In this document: positions 1 to 8,608 of the stretch, in pieces
Layout of the letters: every line of letters begins with the position of its first letter
How positions within the stretch are numbered: the stretch's first letter is position 1
NCBI RefSeq assembly: GCF_003332275.1
Contig: NZ_QOVA01000022.1
Coordinates: forward strand, 1 to 64,000
Reading direction: 5' to 3'
DNA from: Edaphovirga cremea
GTDB lineage: Bacteria; Pseudomonadota; Gammaproteobacteria; Enterobacterales; Enterobacteriaceae
Length of the DNA stretch: 64,000 nt
Translations under genes and position numbers: made by a program
Notes under the pieces: model-generated
Seen by the model: the letters and a program-made list of their open reading frames with translations, nothing else
Databases searched by the model: none
Told to the model about the DNA's origin: nothing

Positions 1-471
1 GCCTTCCTGGAGGGAGAACACTTTAGTACGGTGATCGCCGCCGATGGCACACTCAAGGGTTTTGCCAACATCTCGCTTGACCTGGTGGGAAAACCTTTAC
101 CGTCTCGTGAGCGCGCTGAGCAGATTGCGGCAGAGTTCCTGCGCAAGGCTGCACCCGACTTGCTGACCAGCCTGAGGGGAGCGTCTGTTACCCCCCATGA
201 TGAACCTATTCGCCTATCACACGCAGGCCGTAACGAGACCGTCCAACTCACCGGTTTAAAATTCAAGTCACGCAATCAGGCTGATGGGCGCTGGTTCTGG
301 GTCATCGTCGGTAGCGATGAGAAACCGATGCTGTTCGAGCGCGATCTGGAATGGGCATACCTGCTCGCTCGCCGCAAAACGGAACAATGGCTGCATGACA
401 GATGGATAAAGGTACAAGATGCCCAACAGATCGATAAACCAGGCCGTTGGAGTCTGCCATGGACTCATTGA
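1..471 (+). CDS. Hypothetical protein, 5' end outside window
   Basis: An open frame runs from the first base of the window to a TGA at 469-471, so the start most likely lies upstream; a GTG at 31 is possible but has no good ribosome site. The visible C-terminal part (about 156 residues) has a pattern like a PepSY-type or peptidase-propeptide fold: an ADGTLKG stretch followed by an amphipathic helix (residues about 35-52) and beta-rich segments ending in a Lys/Arg-rich tail. I do not recognise the family. It lies in the accessory region left of the integrase, and nothing recognisable follows for about 370 bases. Confidence 0.45.
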   Translation, partial: AFLEGEHFSTVIAADGTLKGFANISLDLVGKPLPSRERAEQIAAEFLRKAAPDLLTSLRGASVTPHDEPIRLSHAGRNETVQLTGLKFKSRNQADGRWFWVIVGSDEKPMLFERDLEWAYLLARRKTEQWLHDRWIKVQDAQQIDKPGRWSLPWTH

Positions 472-844
472 CCCAGATCGTTCTTGGTAGCAGTGTCGCT
501 GCACTTGTCGTCTTCCCGTATCATTGACGTAGAGCACAATACTGGAGGGCGGAGTACTCGGTACCCTTGCTGATAGGGGTTATTGCAGCCTGGCGGTTTT
601 CACCATACAAAGCCTCGCAGCAAACGAGTGGCTAAGGTCGAGACAGGGCGGCACACAACTGGCTAGCCGCAGGTTTGCTAGTGAGTTCGGTCTACCAGGC
701 TTGGAGTGTTGCCGCAAAATCTCGGGTCGACCGGGTAACTGGTGGGTTTACTCACCTCAAAACCCGTTAACCGCAAATGTCACTACGACAGTACTTTCCT
801 GTCCTATAGACTCAATATCCTAACAACCACTTGGAGCGATAAGC
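472..844. other. Intergenic stretch, no gene seen
   Basis: No open frame with a plausible start and ribosome site was found. The bases are fairly GC-rich and contain scattered short inverted repeats, so this may be decayed coding DNA. No transposase remnant or tRNA was recognised. Confidence 0.4.
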
Positions 845-1078
845 ATGACTGAAAAATTAACTGTGGGTGATTTAAAGCACCTGTTATCAGACATGTCTGA
901 TGATACAGAAATCAGTTTCTCAGGTGACCTCACCTTTTACCGATTCAGACGCTGGTCAGATAATGAATTTTTACTGGAGTTTAACGAAGCGCAGGCAGCA
1001 CCTAGTGAAAACTTTCGCCGCAGACACCCCTATATTCAAGTGAGCCTCGGTAAATCTGGTACCTTTAAAAATATCTGA
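845..1078 (+). CDS. Small conserved-looking hypothetical protein (77 aa)
   Basis: The ATG is preceded by TTGGAGCGATAAGC, a reasonable ribosome site. The product is acidic and soluble: a short helix (KLTVGDLKHLLSDMSDDTEI) followed by alternating beta-type residues and a basic C-terminus, with no membrane segment and no cysteine. The N-terminal pattern resembles small proteins carried on enterobacterial islands, but I cannot assign a family or function. A possible very small ORF follows 30 bases downstream on the same strand. Confidence 0.5.
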   Translation: MTEKLTVGDLKHLLSDMSDDTEISFSGDLTFYRFRRWSDNEFLLEFNEAQAAPSENFRRRHPYIQVSLGKSGTFKNI

Positions 1079-1108
1079 GATCAGTCTGTGTATTGTTGAG
1101 AGGTTATA

Positions 1109-1207
1109 ATGACAGTGAATTTCACGAAAAAGTCGCTGAGGAAAACAATTATACTTTGTGTTGTCATATTTGTTTTGTTCATGACTGTCCATGCTGAAAA
1201 ACAATAA
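1109..1207 (+). CDS. Possible small membrane or leader peptide (32 aa)
   Basis: An ATG preceded by GAGAGG encodes a basic N-terminus (NFTKKSLRKT), a hydrophobic stretch of about 15 residues (ILCVVIFVLFMTVHA) and a short EKQ tail before TAA. The pattern is that of a single-pass membrane peptide; cleavage as a signal peptide would leave only about three residues. It follows the 77-residue gene by 30 bases and precedes the hairpin at 1282-1315, so the two could share a transcript. Its size means chance occurrence cannot be excluded. Confidence 0.25.
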   Translation: MTVNFTKKSLRKTIILCVVIFVLFMTVHAEKQ

Positions 1208-1281
1208 CAGTTAAGTATCAACAGAAAAGGGCTATACTACGTTTGCACTTGTGATAACGAGCATAATTTAAGCTTTGCCTT

Positions 1282-1315
1282 GCGTAGTCACTCTGGACTG
1301 GCAGAGTGACTACGC
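1282..1315 (+). terminator. Perfect 14-bp stem hairpin
   Basis: GCGTAGTCACTCTG at 1282-1295 pairs perfectly with CAGAGTGACTACGC at 1302-1315 around a 6-base loop. The downstream T tract is weak (AACTTTAAAATAGG), so this is a terminator or a stable 3' end for the small genes at 845-1207. Nothing else is recognisable between 1208 and 1630 except a loose inverted GGGAACC/GGTTCCC pair near 1571 and 1615. Confidence 0.5.
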
Positions 1316-1630
1316 TAACTTTAAAATAGGTTTATTTATTGTTTCGGCGTCCTTATAATATTATTTACTTCTGAATATGGCGACATTTGTTATATCCAGA
1401 TATACATAGAATAAAGTGCAATAATTAAGAGAATGTATTTCCAGTCCATAGTATTTATTTACTTATTATTTTTCCCACACAAGGCTTGCCATATGCTCAG
1501 TAACTATCGCCACAAAGGCGATAGCCTTAATACATTGCATTGCAACGGGACAATGTCTGTAAATCCCAAGGGAACCTGTTGTGGGGAGGAAGAAGGTTAC
1601 GTCATATTATCTCCGGTTCCCTACAACTTA

Positions 1631-2851
1631 TTAAAGTCGTTTCGGATTCAGGGCGACATAGACCGCATCCCGTACCTCCTGTGGAAACGCCCCCGACATC
1701 CCTTCGATGGCCGTGTTCGTCAGAGCGACGACCGCGATGTCATGTACAGGATCGTAGAACCAGCTATGCCCGTAGGCACCGCCCCACTGGATGGTACCTT
1801 TCCCTTGCGGGGTTCTGGCAAGCTCCGGGTTGGTAAGGATTGCCCAGCCATAACCAAACCCCCATCCAGGCCCCAGGGTTTGCACTTGTGGCTCGGTATG
1901 GTTTCGCATCATGAGGGCAACCGTTTCAGGCTTCAGAACTCGATGTGTACTGTCAGGACGCAGGCTCAGCAGTAATTTCATAAAATCACCCGCTGTCCCG
2001 ACCATGCCCGCTCCACCGGAGGGGTAAGCATGAGTATCCCACACCCTGTCCGGGTTAAAACGGATACTCCCTTCACCGATCGCGACTTCGGCGTCCGACG
2101 TCATTCTTAGCGGTCTTGTTCCACCATCCTGATAAGGGGTCACCAGACGGGCGCTATCCACGACACTAAAGCCAGTATCCGCCATACCCAGCGGGCCTGT
2201 GACTTGCTTACGCACCAGTTCTGGCAGGCTCGATTCCGTAGCGGCGCTGATCGCAGCCCCCAGGACATCCATTGCCACAGAATAACGCCAGCCGGTTCCC
2301 GGTGAATAGGTCAGCGGCACGCTGGAAATGCGGCGCAGGTTTTCTTGCATCGGGATACCCATATCCAGCCCGTCGGATACGCCCGCGCGGCGATAAGGGC
2401 CATTCAACGGCTCCAGGAATCCATAGCTTAGACCCGCAGTGTGCGTCAGCAACTGGTGGATGCTGATCGTTGGCGTGCTACCATCAAGCTCGCGGGGTTT
2501 GAACTCAGGCAACCATCGTGTGACAGGGGTCTGAAGATCCAGCTTTCCCTGCTCAATCGACTTCATTACAGCCACTGAAACGATAGGTTTGGTGACAGAA
2601 GCTAGGCGAAAGATATCATCTTCGCGCATAAGCCGGCTTCGTTCACGGTCGGATTTACCCGCCGCACGGTGGTAGACGATCTCACCCTTGTGTGCGACGA
2701 GCACGACAGTACCAACTATTTGCTGCCCCTCGGTGGCTTTAGCGATCGCGTCATCAAGGGATGTAAACAATAACGATTGCGCATTGGCAAAGGGTATCGC
2801 GACGGTAAGTGCAGCGCTCAACAGGCAGGGTTTTAGCATGATTTTGTCCAT
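1631..2851 (-). CDS. Exported serine hydrolase, beta-lactamase/esterase family
   Basis: A class C beta-lactamase-related protein of 406 residues (Pfam Beta-lactamase fold; family VIII carboxylesterases and PBP-like hydrolases). Residues 1-24 form a signal peptide ending FANA. The catalytic SxxK is S85-V-T-K88, the Tyr motif is Y190-S-V (YSx, as in family VIII esterases, rather than the YAN of AmpC), and the third motif is GHSW at 361-364 in place of KTG. This motif set favours an ester or small-amide hydrolase over a true beta-lactamase; the substrate is unknown. It is divergent from a TetR-type regulator starting at 2958, which probably controls it from the roughly 105-bp gap. Confidence 0.92.
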   Translation of the reverse strand: MDKIMLKPCLLSAALTVAIPFANAQSLLFTSLDDAIAKATEGQQIVGTVVLVAHKGEIVYHRAAGKSDRERSRLMREDDIFRLASVTKPIVSVAVMKSIEQGKLDLQTPVTRWLPEFKPRELDGSTPTISIHQLLTHTAGLSYGFLEPLNGPYRRAGVSDGLDMGIPMQENLRRISSVPLTYSPGTGWRYSVAMDVLGAAISAATESSLPELVRKQVTGPLGMADTGFSVVDSARLVTPYQDGGTRPLRMTSDAEVAIGEGSIRFNPDRVWDTHAYPSGGAGMVGTAGDFMKLLLSLRPDSTHRVLKPETVALMMRNHTEPQVQTLGPGWGFGYGWAILTNPELARTPQGKGTIQWGGAYGHSWFYDPVHDIAVVALTNTAIEGMSGAFPQEVRDAVYVALNPKRL

Positions 2852-2957
2852 ATAGACGGATAAGATTACCGGGTTGCTTGTAAGGATTGGGGCAACGCCG
2901 TACTATAATCACAGTGATCGTTCCGTAATTTACACTTGGTTTAATTTATTTACAACA

Positions 2958-3599
2958 ATGACCGTTATGATAAATGAAAATAACAAGCCACGACGCCGTG
3001 GACGTCCCCCGAGTTTTAATAGAGAAACTGTGCTGAACCTGGCCATGTTGACCTTCTGGAAGCTGGGCTATGAAGGCACGTCTATCGTCGATCTCACGGT
3101 GGCCATGGGCATCACCCCACAGAGCCTGTATGCGGCCTTCGGCTCCAAGTCTGCGCTATACCATGAAGTGCTGAGTCACTATCAAAAAACCGTCGGTGCC
3201 TTCTCTACACGTGCTCTTAATGAGGAAAGTTCCGCTGTGATGGGATTGGAGCGATTGCTGAGGGAATCGGCAACAGAGTGGTGCAAGCCGGGACGACCAC
3301 GTGGTTGCATGATTTCGACGGGAGTTCTTGGGTGCGCCGTCGAAAATAAAGACGAGGTCAGCTACGTCGCACAGTTGCGCATGGCAGCAATTGTGGCATT
3401 CAAGAGTCGAATAGACCGCGCCATTGAAGCGAGAGAGTTTAAGCCTGGGACAGACAGCTCGACACTGGCGCGTTACCTCGGAGCCATCATTCAGGGCATG
3501 TCCATTCAGGCTCGGGATGGCGCAACGGAGGAGGAACTGCTGGAAGTTGCAAATCTCGCCATCCAGACTTTGCGTCAATCAGCATTTCTTGGCAGGTAA
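2958..3599 (+). CDS. TetR/AcrR family transcriptional regulator
   Basis: The N-terminal region GRPPSFNRETVLNLAMLTFW...GYEGTSIVDLTVAMGITPQSLYAAFGSKSALY is a classic TetR helix-turn-helix, followed by an all-helical ligand domain with a PRGCM segment typical of the AcrR-like group. The frame is open further upstream to 2874, but those residues are not TetR-like; I chose the ATG at 2958, with another in-frame ATG at 2967 almost as good and neither with a strong ribosome site. It faces away from the serine hydrolase at 1631-2851 and most likely represses that gene and itself. Confidence 0.9.
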   Translation: MTVMINENNKPRRRGRPPSFNRETVLNLAMLTFWKLGYEGTSIVDLTVAMGITPQSLYAAFGSKSALYHEVLSHYQKTVGAFSTRALNEESSAVMGLERLLRESATEWCKPGRPRGCMISTGVLGCAVENKDEVSYVAQLRMAAIVAFKSRIDRAIEAREFKPGTDSSTLARYLGAIIQGMSIQARDGATEEELLEVANLAIQTLRQSAFLGR

Positions 3600-3602
3600 C
3601 AT

Positions 3603-3758
3603 TTAAGTAGGGGTCGCCTCAGAAAACGGGTAGAGTCGAGATGTGGCACGGTAATTTTGCAGGTCAAGCATCACGTAAACAACATGGTCTGACCGCTGCC
3701 TGAACCAAGAGTGATCGGGGTTGAGTTGGTCCCCTAAAATGGGCCTGAGTTCCGTCAT
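3603..3758 (-). pseudogene. Truncated photolyase-related (DPRP/cryptochrome-like) gene
   Basis: The ATG at 3756-3758 follows a good ribosome site (AGGGGAGAT). The first about 30 residues (MTELRPILGDQLNPDHSWFR, then VVYVMLDL) match the N-terminus of the deoxyribodipyrimidine photolyase-related family, which is normally about 500 residues. Similarity stops after VMLDL and the frame ends at 3603. It lies directly downstream of a decayed tspO gene on the same strand, so both seem to be remnants of one light/stress operon. The break sits close to GGGGTCGCCTCAGAAAACGG at 3610-3629, which resembles the outer end of Tn3-family terminal repeats and may mark the truncating event. Confidence 0.6.
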
Positions 3759-3832
3759 ATCTCCCCTGACAACATACGGTAAACCTTTTGCGGCTGCATT
3801 GGTGACCTCGCGATCTCGATGCGGAAACGCGT

Positions 3833-4263
3833 TTAGTTGGGCCAGAAAATGGATGCATTCAAGATCGTGGCAAATCCAAACCATAGCGCGTAGGGAATAA
3901 GCAGCCATGAAGCCATTTTGTCGTGCTTTTGCGCCTGGATAATAAAAGCAGCACCGTAATCAGCAGCAGCGTGATAATAATCAGCGCCTTATCCGGTTGA
4001 TGCTCCAAGAAGAATACCGGGGACCACAGCCAGTTCAGTGCCATTTGTATCACCCATAAAAGCATGGCAAGACTCCTGAATGCAGGCCGCCAGATCCGCC
4101 AGCCCGCCACGCAGTCATGAAATAGAGTAACGTCCAGACGGGCGAAAATACGGCATTGCACGGACTAAAGGAGGGTTTCACCAGATTGCCGTACCAAGCA
4201 TCGGGGCCACTTAAAACGCCAAGTCCCCCATCCCACGCCGATCATCCCAAACAAGAAAATAAA
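3833..4263 (-). pseudogene. tspO: Decayed tspO (TspO/MBR tryptophan-rich sensory protein)
   Basis: Read on the minus strand, pieces of TspO appear in order but in different frames: FLLFGMIGVGW near 4263-4220, LSGPDAWYGNLVKPSFSP...FSPVWTLLYFM near 4215-4110, then VAGWRIW...MALNWLWSPVFF near 4110-4010, and finally KMASWLLIPYALWFGFATILNASIFWPN ending at a stop at 3833-3835. At least three frameshifts separate them. TspO is a five-helix membrane protein that binds tetrapyrroles; WSPVFF and ALWFGFATILN are its hallmarks. The gene cannot be functional as it stands. It is followed on the same strand by the truncated photolyase-related gene. Confidence 0.78.
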
Positions 4264-4360
4264 TCAGTACGAAAAAATCGGTCGAACGTTTTCTCGTGTC
4301 TTTTACTGCAGGCGTCATATCATCAATCCCTATTAAATGTAGCGCACTTACAAAAAGCTA

Positions 4361-4374
4361 CGTGATATATCACG
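4361..4374. promoter_or_regulatory. 14-bp perfect palindrome
   Basis: CGTGATATATCACG is a perfect palindrome lying 17 bases beyond the stop of the minus-strand LysR gene (stop at 4391), with a related GATATATCA at 4401-4409. It could be an operator of the lost tspO promoter or a simple hairpin; no U tract follows it. Confidence 0.35.
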
Positions 4375-4390
4375 GTGTTGCGGGATGAGT

Positions 4391-5338
4391 TCAATGGCTC
4401 GATATATCAAGCATAGTCCGGCTTGCAGCCAGAGCCTGAGCATGCTGGTAAATTTTTAAACGCAACCAGCGGCGTAACCGATCGCTATGTGTCCGCTCAT
4501 GCCAGATCTGCATCATGTCGATACGCGGCAGTGCCAAAGGTAACGGGTAAAGACACAATTCAGGATCGCGGGCAACGGCCTCTTCCCCCACCGAACGCAG
4601 GCAGGTGAGTAATAAGTCACTACCTCTGATTAAACGGCTTGGCGCAAGAAAACTGGACAACCCGGCAACGACTTTACGAGCCAGTCCCTGACGTTGAAGG
4701 TCACGATCAACCAGCCCGTTCAGATCGCCGGTCAAGGTTGTCAGGACATGCTCGCAAGCCAGATAGCTGTTCAGATCCAGCCCCTGTAACAGCAGAGGAT
4801 GATCTGCCGCTGCCAGCACGACAAAATCCTCGCTCAGCAAACGCTGCTGATGAAAAGTCTCTGGAAGCTGCTCGTAAAAACCGGCAATAGCCAGGTCACA
4901 GGTGCCTTTTTCAAGCTCGTCACGCGGTAGCATCCCACGCGTGTTATGGGTTATCAACACCAGATTGGGAGCCTCCTGCCGCAAGATGGGCAACAAACCC
5001 GGCAGCAGGATCTGCTCCATGTAGTCAGTCGTATAGATATGTATCCGCTCATCCCGTGCAAGAAAATCGCGCCCTTCACATTGATCGTAAAACGTCTCGA
5101 TATCTTCAACCAGTTTTTGAACCTGAGTCGCAAGCTGATGGGCACGTGGCGTGGGGGCCAGGCCTCGCGGTGCCCTGACAAACAGCGGATCGCCAAATTC
5201 ATGCCGTAACTTGTTGAGCTTATGACTCATTGCGGGCTGGCTGAGTGACATCCTAACCGCAGCCTGAGAAGCGTTACGCTCCTGATACAGTACGTGAAAG
5301 AACAGCAGCAGGTTGAGGTCTTTGTTGGCTATATTCAT
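4391..5338 (-). CDS. LysR family regulator (315 aa)
   Basis: The N-terminal winged helix has the LysR pattern: DLNLLLFFHVLYQERNASQA followed by a recognition helix at residues 30-44 (MSLSQPAMSHKLNKL) and FVRAPRGLAPT. The C-terminal part is a two-lobed effector-binding domain (about residues 90-300). The gene is downstream of, and on the same strand as, two DJ-1/PfpI genes (7041-6364 and 6319-5474) with a gap of about 135 bases, so it may be co-transcribed with them or regulate them. It resembles the NodD/PcpR-like group, which begins with DLNLL and lacks strict divergent placement. Confidence 0.92.
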   Translation of the reverse strand: MNIANKDLNLLLFFHVLYQERNASQAAVRMSLSQPAMSHKLNKLRHEFGDPLFVRAPRGLAPTPRAHQLATQVQKLVEDIETFYDQCEGRDFLARDERIHIYTTDYMEQILLPGLLPILRQEAPNLVLITHNTRGMLPRDELEKGTCDLAIAGFYEQLPETFHQQRLLSEDFVVLAAADHPLLLQGLDLNSYLACEHVLTTLTGDLNGLVDRDLQRQGLARKVVAGLSSFLAPSRLIRGSDLLLTCLRSVGEEAVARDPELCLYPLPLALPRIDMMQIWHERTHSDRLRRWLRLKIYQHAQALAASRTMLDISSH

Positions 5339-5473
5339 TTTTTGAATACCTGAAATGATCGCTTTTTATTTTTAGAATTATAGCGAGCCATCTATGCTGA
5401 TATCCAGTTCGCTGATTCACGCGCTGTGAGGGGGGATACTTATTGGCGGCAACCTGATCAGCGCAAGCAGGGA

Positions 5474-6319
5474 TTAATGCCCGTTTTGCAACTGTGCTAA
5501 CAACGCTTTGGTGAGAGCATGGTCAGAGAATGGGTTTTGACCGGTGATCAACTCACGATCAACAACTACATTCGGGGTCCAGGCTTTTGCCTGTGTCAAC
5601 TCGCCGCCTGCTGTCGCCATGGCTTTGGCCGGGTAATACCGGATCTTATCCCCCTTCAGTGAACCTTCAAAAACCTGTTCTTCTTCGCCCGCAAAAATAG
5701 TCATGCGATATCCCTGATATATCCAGTTCTTTGCCTGTGACGTTTTACCTTGGATCAGTCCTGCTTCAAAATCCTGCGGATCGTCTTGTGCTGACAGTAG
5801 GGTAATCGGACCATGGCAGATGGCGGCGGTAGGCTTGCCTGCAGAGTGGAAATGCTTCAGCAACTCCCCCACCTGTGGGTTATTGGCAAGGTCAATCAGC
5901 GGCGCATGGCCACCTGGGATCAACAGACCGGCATATTGAGAGAGATCACCAGCCAGTACTTCTGCCAGTTTGTGCGGCTTATTAATCCCTGGCATATTTG
6001 CTACCACCGATTGAATACGCAGCATTTCCGTACTGTTACCGCCAAAATAGAGCGGATCAACCGAACGCTGGTCAACGCTCGGTGCCTGGCCGTTTGGTGT
6101 AACCAGCACCAGTTCATATCCCGCTTTTTGCAGGCCATCTGCAGGCACGCCGAATTCATTGAGATAATACCCGGTCGGATAGGTTTTTCCCTCTTTAAGC
6201 GGTAACTGGTTTTGACCGGAAAGCAGTACCAGTATCCGTCCATGGGTTTCCGCTGCCAAGGCAGTGGCACTCATACCCAGGCAAAGCAGCAGGGCAGTCA
6301 CATATTTAGTTAATCGCAT
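5474..6319 (-). CDS. Exported DJ-1/PfpI family protein
   Basis: A class I glutamine-amidotransferase-like protein of the DJ-1/PfpI superfamily with an N-terminal signal peptide (RLTKYVTALLLCLGMSATALAA). The nucleophile elbow AAICHGP lies about two thirds along (Cys-His dyad), preceded by LLIPGGHAP, and the C-terminus has the TGQNPFSDHA motif shared by all three DJ-1 genes in this island. Length fits the Hsp31/glyoxalase III-like group rather than the short PfpI group. I chose the ATG at 6319 because GGATG lies at a sensible distance and it gives the cleaner signal peptide; an ATG three codons upstream is also possible. A periplasmic location is inferred. Confidence 0.88.
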   Translation of the reverse strand: MRLTKYVTALLLCLGMSATALAAETHGRILVLLSGQNQLPLKEGKTYPTGYYLNEFGVPADGLQKAGYELVLVTPNGQAPSVDQRSVDPLYFGGNSTEMLRIQSVVANMPGINKPHKLAEVLAGDLSQYAGLLIPGGHAPLIDLANNPQVGELLKHFHSAGKPTAAICHGPITLLSAQDDPQDFEAGLIQGKTSQAKNWIYQGYRMTIFAGEEEQVFEGSLKGDKIRYYPAKAMATAGGELTQAKAWTPNVVVDRELITGQNPFSDHALTKALLAQLQNGH

Positions 6320-6363
6320 AAAAAACATCCATTTTATTAAGGTGTTATATTAGTAAACGTGAT

Positions 6364-7041
6364 TTACAACAGTTTTAGCAACGCTTCAGCAGTAGCATCT
6401 GAAGACGCCGGGTTTTGTCCGGTAATCAACAAACCATCCACCGCAACGTGGCTTTGCCAGTTTTCGCCACGGCTGTAGTGCCCACCGTTGGCCTTGAGCA
6501 TTTCTTCAACCAGGAACGGCACTGCCTGAGTCAGTTCTACGGCGTCTTCCTCACTATTGCTAAAGCCCGTGACTTGTTTCCCCATCACCAACGGTTTGCC
6601 TGCCGTATTTTTGGCATGGCGCAGCACCGCAGGCGCGTGGCACACCGCAGCCACCGGTTTGCTCTGCGCCTGGAATTGCTCTATTAGGGTGATAGAATAG
6701 GGGTCTTCCGCCAAATCCCATAGCGGGCCGTGGCCACCGGGGTAAAACAGCGCATCAAAATCATTGGCGCTAACCTCCTGCAGTCTCAGAGTTTTTGCCA
6801 GCGCTTGCTGCGCAGTGTTGTCCAATGCGAACCGATGGGTGGACGCAGTTTGGGCATCCGGCTGGCTGCTTTTCGGGTCAAGCGGTGGTTGGCCACCTTT
6901 GGGGGAAGCCAGGGTGATCTCTGCTCCGGCATCGCGGAAAACGTAATAAGGTGATGCAAATTCCTCCAGCCAAAAGCCAGTTTTATGGCCCGTACTACCC
7001 AGCTTGTCATGAGAGGTTAATACCATCAGGATTTTCATCAT
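6364..7041 (-). CDS. DJ-1/PfpI family protein, cytosolic
   Basis: A 225-residue DJ-1/PfpI protein. It starts MMKILMVLTSHDKLGSTGHKTGFWLEE, has FYPGGHGPLWDL at about 99-110, the nucleophile elbow AAVCHAP with C134-H135, and the TGQNPASSDA tail motif. This is the type annotated as type 1 glutamine amidotransferase domain protein, related to glyoxalase III/Hsp31; activity on methylglyoxal or a similar electrophile is inferred from family only. GGAG lies just upstream of tandem ATGs at 7041 and 7038, and the second has the better spacing. The stop is 44 bases from the exported paralogue, so the two are probably one operon. Confidence 0.9.
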   Translation of the reverse strand: MMKILMVLTSHDKLGSTGHKTGFWLEEFASPYYVFRDAGAEITLASPKGGQPPLDPKSSQPDAQTASTHRFALDNTAQQALAKTLRLQEVSANDFDALFYPGGHGPLWDLAEDPYSITLIEQFQAQSKPVAAVCHAPAVLRHAKNTAGKPLVMGKQVTGFSNSEEDAVELTQAVPFLVEEMLKANGGHYSRGENWQSHVAVDGLLITGQNPASSDATAEALLKLL

Positions 7042-7131
7042 TTTCTCCGTTGAGCGCCGCAGCGTATGAATCATGAACTGGATGTCAGCTTAGGCGACTC
7101 GCTATAATTCTAAAAAACAAAACTGTTCATT

Positions 7132-7536
7132 TCAGGCATTCAAAAAATGAATATATCCAACAAAGGGAATAACCAGGGGCAATTTATCGTTGCCGGCTTT
7201 GAGGTGTCGCTGCATGGCGGCAATAGCATATCGCATCATGCGCAGGCCAATATGCCTGTCTGGGGTGCTTTGATGTTCGATCAACGCGTATATGTAACCG
7301 TCACCCTGCCCTGCTTTAAGGGAATACAGTACATCAGAGTAGTAGGCGCGTAGATTTTCTTCGATGAAGGAGCCAGACTCCAGTCGCAGGGTATTCAGGT
7401 CGCACGCCTGACGTAGTTCTGGCTGCAGGTGTATGTCCAGAAAGTCGCGAGCCATCTCTGAGTGCGTCAAAAACGGTTCTGTCGCATTAGCGTAGAAAAA
7501 GTTGGTGTTGTGCTGTACCTGAAGATTTGTTTTCAA
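7132..7536 (-). pseudogene. Truncated Rpn-type recombination-promoting nuclease
   Basis: The residues LTHSEMARDFLDIHLQPELRQACDLNTLRLESGSFIEENLRAYYSDVLY...GYIYALIEHQSTPD...RYAIAAMQRHL...KLPLVIP match the N-terminal PD-(D/E)XK nuclease core of the Rpn/YhgA family (formerly Transposase_31), with the SDVLY aspartate and the IEHQS acid visible. Family members are about 290-330 residues; this one stops at 134, just after the core, and its first 20 residues also depart from the family, suggesting damage at both ends. Rpn genes are often in variable regions, which fits here. Confidence 0.8.
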
Positions 7537-7674
7537 TATATTGATTTTAAAGTAATAAATAATTTTTGCGATTTTTATGTACTAATACATGTACTGCTCA
7601 TAAAAGAATGGAGGGAAATTTGGCTGTGTCCCTTAACTGCCCGTGGTGCTGTCACAGCCTCAAAAAACCATCAC

Positions 7675-8478
7675 TTAGGGCCGAATGCTATAGACATTTC
7701 CTGTTACCCAGGTCCCCACCAATAAATCAGCGTTACGTCCCCGACCCAGCGCGACCGCACTCCCAGATAAATCACTGACTACGATAGTCGAGTGACCATC
7801 AAACGTTACCCTCCGAACTGCGTTAGCACCGTTGTCAATAACGAACACAGCATCTTTGCCATCAGACAAAATACCTACGCCTGGACGATTGAAACTGGCC
7901 CCCATTTCCTGATGTTTCCCATCAGACGAGATCCGAGTCACTCGCCCGCCATACTGAGACGCCACCAGGCTACCATCTTCCATTTCCACGACGCCGACTG
8001 GCAGCGAAAGTGACCGAGCCACGATCTCAGCTTGTCCGGTTGAGACATCGATAGAGAGTATTTCCCCAGAACCACGGTTCGCGACAAGCAACCGCCCGTT
8101 GCGTCCAAAAGCGATCCCAGTAGGTGTAGCCAAATTCTCGGCAATTCGACGACTCTTCCCATCGGCAGCGATGTGTAGGATGTAATGGCCTGAATACGAG
8201 CTCACATAGAGTCCTCCTGCGCTATCCAGCGCCAAGCCGGAGGCCGCAGGAATGTTGCGCGCTAAGATGGTACGTCTTCCATCTGCACTGATGCGCGTTA
8301 CAGTATCGGCACTCCAGTCCGATACGTAGGTCATACCGTCTTGTGCGGTTACGATAGCAGTGGGTGACTGGAACCCTGTGAATAGGGGTTCTCCGGCATG
8401 CACTGGGTTCATCAATAAACACAGGAGTGAAGCAGCCATGGTTCTGTTAGTAAGTATTGATTTTGTGAATTTATGCAT
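7675..8478 (-). CDS. Exported beta-propeller (NHL/SMP-30-like) protein
   Basis: From the ATG at 8476-8478 the protein is 267 residues: a signal peptide (MHKFTKSILTNRTMAASLLCLLMNPVHA) and then about five repeats of the form FxxPTGIAxxxxGxLLVANxxxGxIxxI, the blade signature of NHL/SMP-30-type propellers (for example SGLALDSAGGLYVSS and TGIAFGRNGRLLVAN). The frame stays open upstream to 8763 but overlaps the preceding gene and lacks propeller features. Ligand or enzymatic activity cannot be told. It lies 130 bases downstream of the carboxymuconolactone decarboxylase-like gene on the same strand and is probably co-transcribed. Confidence 0.82.
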   Translation of the reverse strand: MHKFTKSILTNRTMAASLLCLLMNPVHAGEPLFTGFQSPTAIVTAQDGMTYVSDWSADTVTRISADGRRTILARNIPAASGLALDSAGGLYVSSYSGHYILHIAADGKSRRIAENLATPTGIAFGRNGRLLVANRGSGEILSIDVSTGQAEIVARSLSLPVGVVEMEDGSLVASQYGGRVTRISSDGKHQEMGASFNRPGVGILSDGKDAVFVIDNGANAVRRVTFDGHSTIVVSDLSGSAVALGRGRNADLLVGTWVTGNVYSIRP

Positions 8479-8608
8479 TTGTAATTTTACGCCGCAATGA
8501 GTGAATCTAAAACGTGGTGTCTGCACACTACGCTGTCCAACATCAATATATCTTTTGATCACTTTTGGGGTGCTGTAGACCAACTCGGTGAAGCTGCCAT
8601 AATGAGTA

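Noticed and set aside
1433..1975. 180-codon plus-strand ORF
   Set aside because: Lies mostly antisense to the serine hydrolase gene, whose motifs and signal peptide are clear.
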